64,000 nucleotides of DNA from Candidatus Parcubacteria bacterium. GTDB taxonomy: Bacteria > Patescibacteria > Paceibacteria > UBA9973 > UBA918. The notes under the pieces were generated by a model. That model ran no database searches and was not told the DNA's origin. It saw nothing but the letters and a program-made list of their open reading frames with translations. Position numbers and translations under genes: made by a program. Numbering within the stretch: the first letter of the stretch is position 1; the number at the start of each line of letters is the position of its first letter. Of the stretch, positions 34,096 through 44,042 are shown piece by piece. Where the stretch lies: contig JAKFXN010000001.1 in assembly GCA_021731405.1 (NCBI GenBank), positions 114,369 through 178,368 of the forward strand, in the 5' to 3' direction.

Positions 34096-34650
34096 TTATT
34101 CAAAATCAACTGATTTTAGAAACTTTTCTACTTCTTGGTATAGCTGTTCTATTGTCCCACTATTGGTAATAATAAAGTCCGATTCTTTAAGTGCTCCAAA
34201 AATGTTTTGTTTAGTTGGGTCGTTTTGATTAGACTCAGCTTGTTCTTGTGAGAGCCATTTTTCAAACGTGACATGATCTTTGGCGCTGTTGCGGGCAAGT
34301 ATGTGTGCAAAACGAACTTCGGGCGGAGCGTCGATACCAAGCACAATGCCACCGAGTTCTTTAATCCGCTGCACTTCTGCGACAGCGCGAAGGCTTTCAA
34401 TAATCACGTCTCCTGCCACTTCCTCAGCTCGAGCGTACAATGAATCAATGATGTAGCTCGGGCCATACTCTGCCCGAAGCTCGTTAGCCACTTGTATCAT
34501 CGAGTCACGATCAACCGGCATTCCACGGCGTTCAATTTCTTCGACTATAAAGCCACTGGCTGAGTAGTGAGTAAACCCCTTTTCTTTTTTAAGGTACTCA
34601 ACGACCGTTCCCTTTCCTGCTCCAAATGAACCTGTGATGCCAATTATCAT
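34096..34650 (-). CDS. P-loop nucleotide/dephospho-CoA kinase-like protein
   Basis: A 184-residue protein with Walker A GSFGAGKGT at residues 7-15 and a LID-like segment with paired arginines and acidic residues (ILARNSAKDHVTFEKWLSQE). Fold features lie between dephospho-CoA kinase (CoaE) and adenylate-kinase-like enzymes; I cannot decide the substrate. It overlaps secF by 4 bases (ATGA), so it is translated with secDF. Confidence 0.65.
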   Translation of the reverse strand: MIIGITGSFGAGKGTVVEYLKKEKGFTHYSASGFIVEEIERRGMPVDRDSMIQVANELRAEYGPSYIIDSLYARAEEVAGDVIIESLRAVAEVQRIKELGGIVLGIDAPPEVRFAHILARNSAKDHVTFEKWLSQEQAESNQNDPTKQNIFGALKESDFIITNSGTIEQLYQEVEKFLKSVDFE

Positions 34651-35621
34651 GACTGGGATTTTTTATTAGCTTTCCACTCTTCGTAGAGAACAAGGAGCGG
34701 GTTAGCAATAAAGATTGAAGAGTACGCTCCCGCAAATACTCCAACCATCAATACTAAGATAAAAGTTTCGGTTACAGAGCTTCCAAAGAAGTAGAGCGCA
34801 AGGAGCGCCAAGAGGACAGTCATTGAAGTATTAATTGAGCGCGCCATTGTTTCATCAACTGCTTGTCCGACAATTTCACCAAACGGCTTAGCCAGTGAAT
34901 ACGTAACTTCAGTGCGCTTCATACCGCCCGGTTCATTGATAACCTTTGACTGCTCAGTTCGGTGCTGCTTAAGTTTATCGCGTACGCGGTCGAAAATAAC
35001 AATCGTGTCGTTTACTGAGTAACCCAAGATAGTAAGAAGTACGGTCACAAACAAAATATCCGCCTCCGCTCCGAGGAAATATCCGAGGAGACTCATTGCT
35101 GCCATCGGCACCAAGATGTCATGGATAAGAACGACAATAGTAATGAGTCCATAGACCCAAGAACTCACTGGCCAACCAATTCCTGCAAAGGCAAAGGCAA
35201 CATAACAAACGGTCAAAAAGAGCACCGCACCAATAGCCCAGACCGCCTTATCTTTGAGCTCTTGCCCAATCACTGGGCCGATAGAAGTGAAGCGTGAGAT
35301 TTCACCTCCTTCACCAAGGGAAGTCAGGGTGGTGTTTAGAGTGATTCGCTCTTCTTCAGAGAGCGCTTTTGTGCTCACCAGATATCCTGTGCCTACTTCA
35401 CTTTCTGACTGTCTAATTGAAGTGCCGCCGTACCCAAGGGCTGAAACAGCATTCTCAACCTCAGACTTTTCTGGCAACACCGTGTATCGGACTTCAGTGA
35501 GTGAACCTCCGGTAAAGTCTATTCCTGGCTTGAGGCCGAGCGTAAGCACAATCGCAATTGAAGCTACCACAATAAAAGCGGCTGCAATGAGGAAATATTT
35601 TTTGTAGCGAATGATGTTCAT
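34647..35621 (-). CDS. secF: Protein translocase subunit SecF
   Basis: A 324-residue membrane protein with the SecF order: first helix, LGLKPGIDFTGGSLTEVRY, a small periplasmic domain, then five helices with ILGYSVNDTIVIFDRVRD and a C-terminal ARSINTSMTVLLALLALY. With SecD it uses the proton gradient to help export through SecYEG. Starts 3 bases after the secD stop. Confidence 0.95.
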   Translation of the reverse strand: MNIIRYKKYFLIAAAFIVVASIAIVLTLGLKPGIDFTGGSLTEVRYTVLPEKSEVENAVSALGYGGTSIRQSESEVGTGYLVSTKALSEEERITLNTTLTSLGEGGEISRFTSIGPVIGQELKDKAVWAIGAVLFLTVCYVAFAFAGIGWPVSSWVYGLITIVVLIHDILVPMAAMSLLGYFLGAEADILFVTVLLTILGYSVNDTIVIFDRVRDKLKQHRTEQSKVINEPGGMKRTEVTYSLAKPFGEIVGQAVDETMARSINTSMTVLLALLALYFFGSSVTETFILVLMVGVFAGAYSSIFIANPLLVLYEEWKANKKSQS

Positions 35622-35624
35622 AGA

Positions 35625-37046
35625 TTATTTTTTTATCAACCCGGTCCCAAACAGATACGACCATAGTCCACTGTCACTACGCTTTGCATCAGGCAGTGCA
35701 ATGAGAAGTGTGCGCGTAAAGACAATCGCCGAGAGCATTGAGGTGAGAATACCGAGCCCGAGAACGAGCGCGAAGCCCTTGATGAGTGAAGTACCGAACC
35801 AGAACAAAATTGCCGCTGAAAGAAGTCCCGTTACGTTACTATCTTGAATTGCTGTCCAAGCTCGTCTGAAGCCTTCGAGTGCCGCTTCACGACTCCCCTT
35901 GCCCGAACGATACTCTTCTTTCATACGTTCAAAGATAAGTACATTGGCGTCTACCGCCATACCAAGCGAGAGCACAAACCCAGCCAAACCAGCAGCGGTA
36001 AGTGTCACTGGAATAAACATAAAGAGGGCAAGGGAAAGAGCTACGTAAAATAACAGCGCAACACTAGCCACCAAACCAGCAACGCGATACCACAGAATCA
36101 TAAAGGCAGCGATAAGCGAAAATCCAATCACTCCAGCAAAGTAGCTCTGGGAGACAACTCCCGCCCCTAAAGTAGCATCAATAGTTTGCGTACTCACAAG
36201 CTCAATTGGTACCGGAAGCGCACCGAAGTTGAGGTTCTCAGTTAACTCACGTGCCTCAATCGGAGTAAACCCGCCTGAAATAACCGCCGTGCCGCCAATG
36301 ATGGTTTCGTTGATTCGTGGAGCTGAAATGATTTCTCCATCGAGGAAAATAGCAAGCTGACTACCAACGTTGTTTCGTGTGATATCAGCAAAAATATCAC
36401 CCCCTTCTTGATTAAACTTTATTGAAACGACTGGTTCATTGGAGAGCTGCCCACTTTGTCCACTCGTAAATTCAAGACTAGCACTTTCAAGGTATCGCCC
36501 AGTAAGACCGGTATCTATATAGGGCTCAGGTGCCACTTCACCATTTATAAGTACATTATCAATACTGATACTTCCGCTAGCATTTGCTTCCATTCGCTCA
36601 AGTGCCTGTAGTGTAGAGAGCGCTTCGTTGTCAATGAGTTTAAATTCCAGAAGTGGAGTACGCCCAATTTCCGCTACAGCGTCTGCCACATCAGTTACGC
36701 CAGGAAGCTCGACTACGAGACGTTCCTTTTTTTCACCTGATACAAATGAACTACTTTCCACATATACCACCGGTTCTGAAACACCAAACAGGTTTACGCG
36801 TCGTTCAATCACATCGCGCAATACATTCATGAGTTCAGGCACTTCGGCAGCAGAAATACTACTAGTATCTGCCTCATATACGAGGTGTGCTCCACCAGCC
36901 AAATCAAGACCAAGTTTAAATGGATGTTTTGCGCCATCAGTAACGGCGTTGCTGTACACAAAAAAACCAAGGTATCCGAGAACACCGAGGAGAACAAATA
37001 CTTTAAAAATACGTAGGAACGCTGTAGAGCGAGATTCGGTAGTCAT
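35625..37046 (-). CDS. secD: Protein translocase subunit SecD
   Basis: A 473-residue membrane protein: first helix, then FKLGLDLAGGAHLVYEAD, the P1/P4 periplasmic domains, ITGGFTPIEA-like region (AVISGGFTPIEARELTENL), and six helices ending with MAVDANVLIFERMKEE and ALEGFRRAWTAIQDSNVT. Complete and typical. First gene of the secD-secF-kinase unit. Confidence 0.96.
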   Translation of the reverse strand: MTTESRSTAFLRIFKVFVLLGVLGYLGFFVYSNAVTDGAKHPFKLGLDLAGGAHLVYEADTSSISAAEVPELMNVLRDVIERRVNLFGVSEPVVYVESSSFVSGEKKERLVVELPGVTDVADAVAEIGRTPLLEFKLIDNEALSTLQALERMEANASGSISIDNVLINGEVAPEPYIDTGLTGRYLESASLEFTSGQSGQLSNEPVVSIKFNQEGGDIFADITRNNVGSQLAIFLDGEIISAPRINETIIGGTAVISGGFTPIEARELTENLNFGALPVPIELVSTQTIDATLGAGVVSQSYFAGVIGFSLIAAFMILWYRVAGLVASVALLFYVALSLALFMFIPVTLTAAGLAGFVLSLGMAVDANVLIFERMKEEYRSGKGSREAALEGFRRAWTAIQDSNVTGLLSAAILFWFGTSLIKGFALVLGLGILTSMLSAIVFTRTLLIALPDAKRSDSGLWSYLFGTGLIKK

Positions 37047-37095
37047 AAGGAATAAGATTTATGAGCACTGTTATAGCATATTTGGCCTTAGTTTC

Positions 37096-37893
37096 CTATT
37101 GACACGCTTGTAATTCAAGGAGGTTACGGAACAAAAGTGCCACCGTAATTGGCCCAATACCGCCAGGGACAGGAGTAAAAAGAGCTGCTTTAGTAGCCAC
37201 ATCAAGATGCGCATCTCCGACCAAGAGTCCTCCATCTTCAGACGCACCCGCATCAAATACAACCACCCCTTCCTTTACCATATCAGGTAACAATAGGTTT
37301 GGTTTGCCGACACCTAAAATAATAATGTCTGCCTCTGCTACCAACGCGGCAGTATTGGTACTTTCTGCAGTAACCACACGCACCTCTCCCCCCATCTTCT
37401 TGGCATAAACCTCCGCTGGAGCTCCAACTAATTTTCCCGAACCAAAAATAACCACTTTTTTATCTTTCCAAACTACATTATGTCGCTTGGTAATTTCATT
37501 AATAGCACCAACTACTGGTGGTAAAATTTCCAAATCTTCCTGCTGATATCTAAAAGCATCTACATCGTGTGAACTAGGAAGACTCGAGAGTACGGCAGCA
37601 GTATCAATATGGGCCGGTAACGGCAACTGTACAACCACCCCTTGTGCGCTTCGGACTGCCCGCTCTACAGCTGCTATCACATCAGCTGTCGTTGACCCGT
37701 CAGGCAATATCTCAATAAGGAGATCTATTCCTAAGGCACTTCCTTTGGCTTTTTTGAGGGCAAGATATTTCTGCGTCTCAAAATTTGGACTACAGGCAAT
37801 GATGGCCATTATTGGCGGCACAGGAAGACCATCAACCACATGGGCTGTATCTTTATAGATGTCTGTTGCTATTGCCTTTCCATCAACAATCAT
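37096..37893 (-). CDS. folD: Methylenetetrahydrofolate dehydrogenase/cyclohydrolase
   Basis: A 265-residue FolD: KYLALKKAKGSALGID contains the catalytic tyrosine/lysine region, VVVQLPLPAHID the folate-binding motif, and TPVPGGIGPITVALLFRN the conserved C-terminal motif. It makes formyl-tetrahydrofolate from methylene-THF. TATACT ends 7 bases before the ATG. The second Rossmann part has GSGKLVGAPAEVYAKK in place of the usual GRSxxVGxP, a mild variant. Confidence 0.93.
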   Translation of the reverse strand: MIVDGKAIATDIYKDTAHVVDGLPVPPIMAIIACSPNFETQKYLALKKAKGSALGIDLLIEILPDGSTTADVIAAVERAVRSAQGVVVQLPLPAHIDTAAVLSSLPSSHDVDAFRYQQEDLEILPPVVGAINEITKRHNVVWKDKKVVIFGSGKLVGAPAEVYAKKMGGEVRVVTAESTNTAALVAEADIIILGVGKPNLLLPDMVKEGVVVFDAGASEDGGLLVGDAHLDVATKAALFTPVPGGIGPITVALLFRNLLELQACQ

Positions 37894-37930
37894 GTGCGGC
37901 AGTATAGCAGAAAATGCCTTTCAAAGCAGG

Positions 37931-38839
37931 TCAATTAAAACCAAATTCTTTTTTCAAATCTGCTATCCCTTTAGCCAACTGCACCTTCGGCTCCCAACCA
38001 AGTAGCGCTTTTGTCTCTGAAATATCTGCCAGTGTATGCTTTGGTTCTAGTCTGGCTGCTACATACTCAATTGTTCCTCCTATCATCATAGCTAAAGTAT
38101 TAATACTTGTTTCAATGCCAGAACCAACATTGAGCACTTCCCCTTTACCGACCGTCTCACTATGACTGGCGGCAATAATAGCTGAGGCTACGTCTGACAC
38201 ATGCACAAAGTCTCTTGTCTGTTCCCCGTCTCCAGTAACGGTAAGTGGTTGTCGTTCTTTTACTAACTTGAGGAAGCGACCAATCACCAGCGCATACGGA
38301 CCTTCGGGATCAAAGTGTGGGCCGTACACATTAAAAAAACGCAGTGAGACGGTCTCCAGAGCAAATAACTCACTCCATAAACGCATGTACTCTTCGCCAA
38401 TGTATTTGTGTAAGGCATACGGACTCTTAGGTGCAACTGGTAAATGAGTAGAAAGTGGTAACGTCTCTTGGTCACCATAAGCTGCACTTGAGGCGGCGAA
38501 TACTATGCGCTTTACCTGAGCACTCTTGGCAGCCTCAAGGACAGAGAGGGTGCCGTTTACATTCACATCATGGACAATTACCGGCTCATCAATTGAAAAC
38601 TGGACACGTGGTAAAGCGGCTAAGTGGACAATAACATCCACTCCTTTGCATATTTCAACAAGCGCGCTCGTGTCACGAATATCTTGCTCATAAAAATCAA
38701 CTTCTGCTGGTAAACGCTCTATATTCCCCGCGCATAAGTCGTCTACTACTTTCACTTTGTGTCCTTGCTCCAAAAGAGCTAAGACGAGGTTGGTTCCAAT
38801 AAAACCAGCGCCGCCTGTTACGAGAAATGTTTTTTGCAT
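37931..38839 (-). CDS. NAD-dependent sugar-nucleotide epimerase/dehydratase
   Basis: A 302-residue extended SDR. TFLVTGGAGFIGTNLVLALL (GxxGxxG), LAALPRVQFSID, ASSAAYGDQ, and the catalytic YALHKYIGEEYMR (YxxxK) are all there. Likely a UDP-glucose/GlcNAc 4-epimerase-type enzyme feeding the glycan pathway. I chose the ATG at 38839, with TATACT ending 6 bases upstream, over 38878 upstream of the promoter. Confidence 0.85.
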   Translation of the reverse strand: MQKTFLVTGGAGFIGTNLVLALLEQGHKVKVVDDLCAGNIERLPAEVDFYEQDIRDTSALVEICKGVDVIVHLAALPRVQFSIDEPVIVHDVNVNGTLSVLEAAKSAQVKRIVFAASSAAYGDQETLPLSTHLPVAPKSPYALHKYIGEEYMRLWSELFALETVSLRFFNVYGPHFDPEGPYALVIGRFLKLVKERQPLTVTGDGEQTRDFVHVSDVASAIIAASHSETVGKGEVLNVGSGIETSINTLAMMIGGTIEYVAARLEPKHTLADISETKALLGWEPKVQLAKGIADLKKEFGFN

Positions 38840-38882
38840 ATAGTAAGTATAACTGCACAAAGAGTGCCTCGGTTGCAACAGA

Positions 38883-40235
38883 CTACGTGCCCGTTCGCAT
38901 CACAATGGTTGCAATCGTCTTCAGAGCGATTTGTATATCCAAAAAAAGAGAACGTCGCTCTAGGTAGAATAAATCGTACGAAATCTTCACCTTAGTACGC
39001 TCCACATCTACTCCACCACGAGGTACGTCAAAGTTATTTATCTGCGCCCAACCAGACAGTCCTGGCTTCATAAAGTGACGGGCATTGTAATACGGGACAA
39101 GCTTTGCATACACTTCCACCAAAGCGGGCATCTCCGGGCGCGGCCCGATGAATGACAGATCTCCTTTCAATACGTTGATGAGTTGTGGCAATTCATCAAT
39201 CCGTGTCTTTCGCAGAAAGGCCCCCACCCTTGTATCAACCAGCGTACTTTTGAGCGCTTCCGCACCCACATCACTACCGTTTTTAGTTCGAAACTTATAA
39301 ATAGTTATGAGTGCGTTAAATTGACCTATTCGAGTAGTGGTATACAAAAGCGGTCCACGATCTTCCATTTTTATCAGGAGTGCCACGATTGGAAAAATAA
39401 GTGCTGCAGGAACGAGCAAGACGAGCGCACCAATTATATCGATGCCTCGTTTAACAAAATCATAGACGTCAGTTTTTGATTGAGAAATATTTGATAGAAA
39501 CCAATCATACTGAATTGAGTCCAATGGCACTCTATCAAACGTATCTTCATACACTTTATAGAAATCTAAGAACGTTGTTTTGAAACGCAAAAATGCCAAA
39601 TCAAATATTCTTGGTAGCGCCTTGATGACGTACTTACTTCCTGGATTTGCGACTACTATATCTACGCGCTCTTTCTCAATTAGCTGGAGGAGTTTTTCTT
39701 CAAAGTTTTCTGTTTTCTCTGCCGTGGCCTCATCAATAATTCTGATGAAAGTGTAGCTGTAGCGATCGTTATTGTTGGTCTCATCCACAAGCTCAATTGC
39801 CTCTCTGCCGTCTGCGAGCAGAATAGCGCGGTGTTGAGTCTTTGGTTCAATGTGTCGATAGAGCTTAAGGCGCCACAGAGTAAGAAGAGCAATGCTAAGT
39901 ACTAGATAAATAACCAAGTTGGTTTTTGGTGCAATACCAAACGGAATCACCATGAAGAGCAACACAGCAATAATACTGTTAACTATTTGCGTTTTCATAA
40001 TCCGACTGATCAGTAAAGACTTGAGAAACACTGTCTGTTTATCATACAAACCAGCAATGTAAAAAATAAAGAGACCTGAAGTAGACAGAATGAGGAATGG
40101 TCCAAGGTGTTCCATAAAGAGCTCAAGGCTAGGAATAGCTAGGTATCTAAGGAGTAGCGTCAGCCAAAGTGAGAGTATGAACACACTCACGTCGCCAAGT
40201 ATCAAGACTGTAAGTTCTCGTGTTCTTTCACCCAT
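38883..40235 (-). CDS. Polyprenyl-phosphate sugar-1-phosphate transferase (WcaJ/PglC-like)
   Basis: A 450-residue protein: four or five N-terminal helices, a Rossmann-like middle domain (CoA-binding-like, about 140-230), and the C-terminal bacterial sugar transferase domain with KRGIDIIGALVLLVP, YKFRT, DELPQLINVLKGDLSFIGPRP and FMKPGLSGWAQIN. It starts glycan assembly by loading a sugar-phosphate on undecaprenyl phosphate in the membrane. Next to an epimerase and divergent from a glycosyltransferase. Confidence 0.92.
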   Translation of the reverse strand: MGERTRELTVLILGDVSVFILSLWLTLLLRYLAIPSLELFMEHLGPFLILSTSGLFIFYIAGLYDKQTVFLKSLLISRIMKTQIVNSIIAVLLFMVIPFGIAPKTNLVIYLVLSIALLTLWRLKLYRHIEPKTQHRAILLADGREAIELVDETNNNDRYSYTFIRIIDEATAEKTENFEEKLLQLIEKERVDIVVANPGSKYVIKALPRIFDLAFLRFKTTFLDFYKVYEDTFDRVPLDSIQYDWFLSNISQSKTDVYDFVKRGIDIIGALVLLVPAALIFPIVALLIKMEDRGPLLYTTTRIGQFNALITIYKFRTKNGSDVGAEALKSTLVDTRVGAFLRKTRIDELPQLINVLKGDLSFIGPRPEMPALVEVYAKLVPYYNARHFMKPGLSGWAQINNFDVPRGGVDVERTKVKISYDLFYLERRSLFLDIQIALKTIATIVMRTGT

Positions 40236-40331
40236 ATTATAGTAGTTGTCGCTTATATCGTACCGAAGTCCTAGAAAATGGCAAGGAGTACGACTTTGGC
40301 GACAAAGGGCTAAATAAGCTATGCTAGAGAT

Positions 40332-41480
40332 ATGGAAACACCGATATCTGCCAAAAAAGTCCTCTACGTCATCACAAAATCAAACTTCGGGGGAGCACAG
40401 CGTTATGTCTATGAGCTTGCAACCGCCCTTCACCAAGACGGGCAATCCGTCGCAGTAGCTTCGGGAGGCACCGGTGAACTAACAGAAAGACTGAAGGTAG
40501 CTGGGGTACCTACCTACAATGTAGCTGGGTTGGGGCGCGACATTAAGGCGATAGCTGATATTAAGGCCTTTTTCTCTCTTATCTCTATCATGCGGTCATT
40601 TAGACCTGATGTAGTACACCTCAACAGCGGTAAGGCAGGGGCGCTCGGCGCTCTTGCTGCTCGTCTGGTAGGTATCCAAAAAATTGTCTTCACTGCGCAC
40701 GGTTGGTCATTTTTGGAACCGCGAACTCGCTTATGGAAAACACTTACTTGGCTTGGATCATACCTAACCGCTCTCTGCGCACACCAAGTTATTCTTGTGA
40801 GTGACAATGACTATGCGCAGATGCATATGCTTGGAGTACAGAAAAAAGCTAGTGTCATACATACCGCAGTAAGCGACTATCCTCGCCGCACCCGCGAAGA
40901 AGCACGTTTGGCACTCTACAGCGAGGAGGAGGTCGCTGCTCACCTGCACGATCTTTGGCTCGTAACCAATGCCGAAATAAACCACAACAAAAACCACACG
41001 ACCGCTATCGACGCAGTGGCTGAATTCAACAGCACTCATTCCACAAAAGTTTTTTATACCATAATCGGCGACGGTGATTCACTCTCGAACCTAAAAGAGC
41101 AAGCGGACTTGCGCGGACAAAACGAATACATTCATTTTAAGGGCTACCGTGCAGATGCTCGGCAGTACCTTTTGGCATTTGATATCTTTCTTCTCCCTTC
41201 AAAAAAAGAGGGGCTACCCTATGCTGTTCTTGAAGCAGGGTTAGCTGGGCTACCAGTTGTAGCGAGTAATGTTGGCGGTATTCCCGAAGTAATTCAAGAT
41301 CGCGTATCTGGCTTCCTCATACATCCCGACAATCACGTCAGTATCACAGACGCAATTGATTATCTTCTCAATAATCCGGACGAGAGAAATATGTTTGCGG
41401 TAAACTTAAAAGAAAAAATTGAGGCGGACTTTACCCTAAGCCAAATGATTCAGAAGACCAAAAAAGTTTACGCGCGATAG
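40332..41480 (+). CDS. Glycosyltransferase family 4
   Basis: A 382-residue GT-B enzyme: VLYVITKSNFGGAQRYVYELA at the N-terminus, PDVVHLNSGKAGALGALAARL, and LLPSKKEGLPYAVLEAGLAGLPVVASNVGGIPE, the E-x7-E donor motif. Probably adds a sugar to the carrier-linked product of the neighbouring sugar-phosphate transferase. TATGCT ends 6 bases before the ATG. Overlaps rodA by 13 bases at its convergent end. Confidence 0.9.
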   Translation: METPISAKKVLYVITKSNFGGAQRYVYELATALHQDGQSVAVASGGTGELTERLKVAGVPTYNVAGLGRDIKAIADIKAFFSLISIMRSFRPDVVHLNSGKAGALGALAARLVGIQKIVFTAHGWSFLEPRTRLWKTLTWLGSYLTALCAHQVILVSDNDYAQMHMLGVQKKASVIHTAVSDYPRRTREEARLALYSEEEVAAHLHDLWLVTNAEINHNKNHTTAIDAVAEFNSTHSTKVFYTIIGDGDSLSNLKEQADLRGQNEYIHFKGYRADARQYLLAFDIFLLPSKKEGLPYAVLEAGLAGLPVVASNVGGIPEVIQDRVSGFLIHPDNHVSITDAIDYLLNNPDERNMFAVNLKEKIEADFTLSQMIQKTKKVYAR

Positions 41481-42601
41481 TCAGCAAATAATGTTTCGCT
41501 CATGTCGGATTTAATTGGTGTATAGCGACGCATCGCCAAGACCATCCCCACTGCCACAAACTCCGTCACCAAGTGTGAGCCGCCATAACTTAAAAATGGA
41601 ATGGTAGTTCCTGTTACTGGCAAAAGCCCAATGTTGATACCAATATGAATAAAAAAGTGAGCGAGCAAAAAGATAGCGACTCCGAGCGCAAATAGTTTTT
41701 CAAAATTACTCGCTCCAGCAGCAGCGTGCTTGAGGATGCGCCAAATGAGAATACTGAAGAGCGAAAAAAGTATTAGCACCCCAACCAACCCCCACTCCTC
41801 AGCGAAAGCGGCAAAAATAAAGTCTGTCTCATACTCTGGCAGAAACAGTAGTTTAGACTGTGTGCCGTACCCAATTCCCTTTCCAAACAATTCGCCTGAA
41901 CCTACCGCAACGGTGGATTGGTACGCATTGTAACCAGATCCACTAATGTCTGAAAGTGGATCCAAAAAAGTCATGATGCGCTCCTTTTGGTAGTCATAAA
42001 ATGCAAACTGCCAGAGACCACCAAGAGCGATAGAGCCTATCAAGAAGACGACTGCCACATGCCGAAATCGAATACCTGCTACCAACACCATCCCAAACCA
42101 GATAAAAAACAAAATCATTGCCGAACCAAAGTCGGGCTGCAAAAACACCAGCGTAAATATAATCAAAGTGTAAATACCAGAAACAAGCACATGCTTAAAG
42201 TCTCCAATCATTTCATGGCGCTTGGCAAAGTATTTTGCTAAAAGTGCAATGAGCACCAACTTGGCAGGGTCAGATACCTGAAGCGAGAAAAAACCGAGGT
42301 CAAAACGTTGTCTTGCACCCATCACATCCTCTCCAAAAAATGCTACCCCAAGAAGCAGTACTATAATCCCGAGGAACATATAAAAAGTTGTGTTGCCAGC
42401 ACGAAGAAAACGATAGTCAGGAATAAGAGCCAAGAAAAAGAGTCCAGTTGAGAAAATAATCCAAATCAGTTGTCGGTTAAAATAAGAATTTTCACCGACA
42501 TGCGAATACATGGTCGCCAAACCAAAAAGTGACAGACTGAGCATTGCAAAAAAGAGAATGCTATCAAACCCAGAAAAAAGCGTCTGCAAAAACCGCTGCA
42601 T
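41468..42601 (-). CDS. rodA: Peptidoglycan polymerase RodA (SEDS family)
   Basis: A 377-residue protein with about ten helices and the SEDS signatures: FFSLQVSDPAKLVLIALLA, FLQPDFGSAMILFFIWFGM, DFIFAAFAEEWGLVGVLI (catalytic aspartate region) and GLLPVTGTTIPFLSYGGS. It polymerises glycan strands for cell elongation; RodA rather than FtsW is favoured by the GxxLPxTGxxxPFxSYG context and size, but FtsW is possible. TATGCT ends 6 bases before the ATG. Confidence 0.88.
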   Translation of the reverse strand: MQRFLQTLFSGFDSILFFAMLSLSLFGLATMYSHVGENSYFNRQLIWIIFSTGLFFLALIPDYRFLRAGNTTFYMFLGIIVLLLGVAFFGEDVMGARQRFDLGFFSLQVSDPAKLVLIALLAKYFAKRHEMIGDFKHVLVSGIYTLIIFTLVFLQPDFGSAMILFFIWFGMVLVAGIRFRHVAVVFLIGSIALGGLWQFAFYDYQKERIMTFLDPLSDISGSGYNAYQSTVAVGSGELFGKGIGYGTQSKLLFLPEYETDFIFAAFAEEWGLVGVLILFSLFSILIWRILKHAAAGASNFEKLFALGVAIFLLAHFFIHIGINIGLLPVTGTTIPFLSYGGSHLVTEFVAVGMVLAMRRYTPIKSDMSETLFADYRA

Positions 42602-42644
42602 CCCTACAGCATATACAAACTAGTCTAAAGGTGCAAAACACAGC

Positions 42645-42672
42645 AAAAAACCACACCGTAGTGTGGTTTTTT
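42645..42672. terminator. Bidirectional terminator
   Basis: A 12-bp perfect stem AAAAAACCACAC/GTGTGGTTTTTT with a CGTA loop, downstream of the surface-protein block. Confidence 0.9.
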
Positions 42673-42694
42673 TGTGTTTATGGTCAGAATTTTG

Positions 42695-44041
42695 TTAAAT
42701 TTCCTGAACGGTTGGAATAACGTTAATACGAACCTCGTCACTTCCAGCAACTAATGGATTAAGTGATGAAATACATGACACACTAACTACCTGGGTAGAT
42801 GTTAATGCTCTGGTTGTACGAGGGTACGGCACTGTTGTTACGCTCGCTACGTGACTGAACGTTTGCGGAGCTCCACCATCTCGAACTGTACACGTAAGGT
42901 CAAAGTTTGAATTTACCGAAATCTCAAAATCAAGAGTCGAACCACTTCGAATTAAGTTAGTGTTAGATTCAATATCAACGATTGGCAAAAATGCGCAATG
43001 AGAAGCAGTTGGTAGCCAGACTGTACCTGCTTGGCAAGTAACATTAGCTGTGGCTGAGTCTATAAACGAACCTCCAGTATCTCTTAGTGTGAAGGAACGG
43101 TCATCTGGATCTACCGTTCGTGTCTGAGGACCTGACTGACTACTACTGAAGACTGTTGCTCCCTGCTGAATTGATGGCGTGCCCGTAAAGTCGTACGCAT
43201 CCCAATCTACACTCACATTACAATCAGTCCCTTCGGTGGTCCCTACTGGGATGATCGTACAAGTCCCTGCTGATATAAACCCTGAAGGACTCGTGACGGT
43301 GACTGGTGTCGCCGCCGTTGTTCCGCCCGGACCAGTGCAACTCAGGTTGTAGGTAGTAGTAACTACTGGTGACACTGTTTCGTTATCTCCACCACTATTC
43401 TTACTACCATTCCAGCCACCAGAAGCGGTACAGCTTGTAGCTCCTGTAACAGTCCAAGTGAGGGTGGACGAATCGCCCGGATCTATAGTACCTGGTGAAG
43501 CCGTCAAAGAAACAGTCGGAGCAGGACAAGCCGCTGCGGTCGCGCCTGAAACAATCGCTGAATTAGCTGATTGGACTCCAGAGCCGTTACTAGACCGTAC
43601 GTAATAATTATAGGTCGTACCAACAGCTCCTGTATGCGTAAAGTCTGAGCCTATTGAGTTACCAAGCCACGTATTATCACTTAGATAAACACTATAACTT
43701 GCTGCTCCCGCACTATCAGCCCAATCAAGATAGTTTTGACCTGTACTACATGCCTGTGGAACGACAGTGAGGCCGGTAGGGGCAGGATCGAGAGGAGGAC
43801 AATTCTTAGTCCCTGAAATAGCCACCCCATTTACTGTAAGAGACCAAGTATAACTGAGCGGCGAACCCCCGTCGCAGGTTGGATTCATGGTGTGTGTATC
43901 GACACTGTTTGTATACACTAAATCTGTCTGACTAGTAAACGTGTGTACATAGGTGGCAGCCTGCACATAACTAACCAGCGAGACACCGAGAGCGAGCAGT
44001 CCAAACGCGAATATAGTTAGTCTTAGAGAGTTTTTTTTCAT
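42695..44041 (-). CDS. Secreted surface protein with Ig/Fn3-like domains
   Basis: A 448-residue protein from the ATG at 44041: signal peptide (FGLLALGVSLVSYVQA), a fibronectin-like domain around 85-165 (GLTVVPQACSTGQNYLDWAD), an Ig-like domain (SLTASPGTIDPGDSSTLTWT) and a C-terminal module with IRSGSTLDFEISVNS, ALTSTQVVSVSCISS and the end VRINVIPTVQEI. The same C-terminal module ends the protein at 47928. It starts one base after the preceding stop. Probable adhesin or sheath component. Confidence 0.75.
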   Translation of the reverse strand: MKKNSLRLTIFAFGLLALGVSLVSYVQAATYVHTFTSQTDLVYTNSVDTHTMNPTCDGGSPLSYTWSLTVNGVAISGTKNCPPLDPAPTGLTVVPQACSTGQNYLDWADSAGAASYSVYLSDNTWLGNSIGSDFTHTGAVGTTYNYYVRSSNGSGVQSANSAIVSGATAAACPAPTVSLTASPGTIDPGDSSTLTWTVTGATSCTASGGWNGSKNSGGDNETVSPVVTTTYNLSCTGPGGTTAATPVTVTSPSGFISAGTCTIIPVGTTEGTDCNVSVDWDAYDFTGTPSIQQGATVFSSSQSGPQTRTVDPDDRSFTLRDTGGSFIDSATANVTCQAGTVWLPTASHCAFLPIVDIESNTNLIRSGSTLDFEISVNSNFDLTCTVRDGGAPQTFSHVASVTTVPYPRTTRALTSTQVVSVSCISSLNPLVAGSDEVRINVIPTVQEI

Positions 44042-44042
44042 A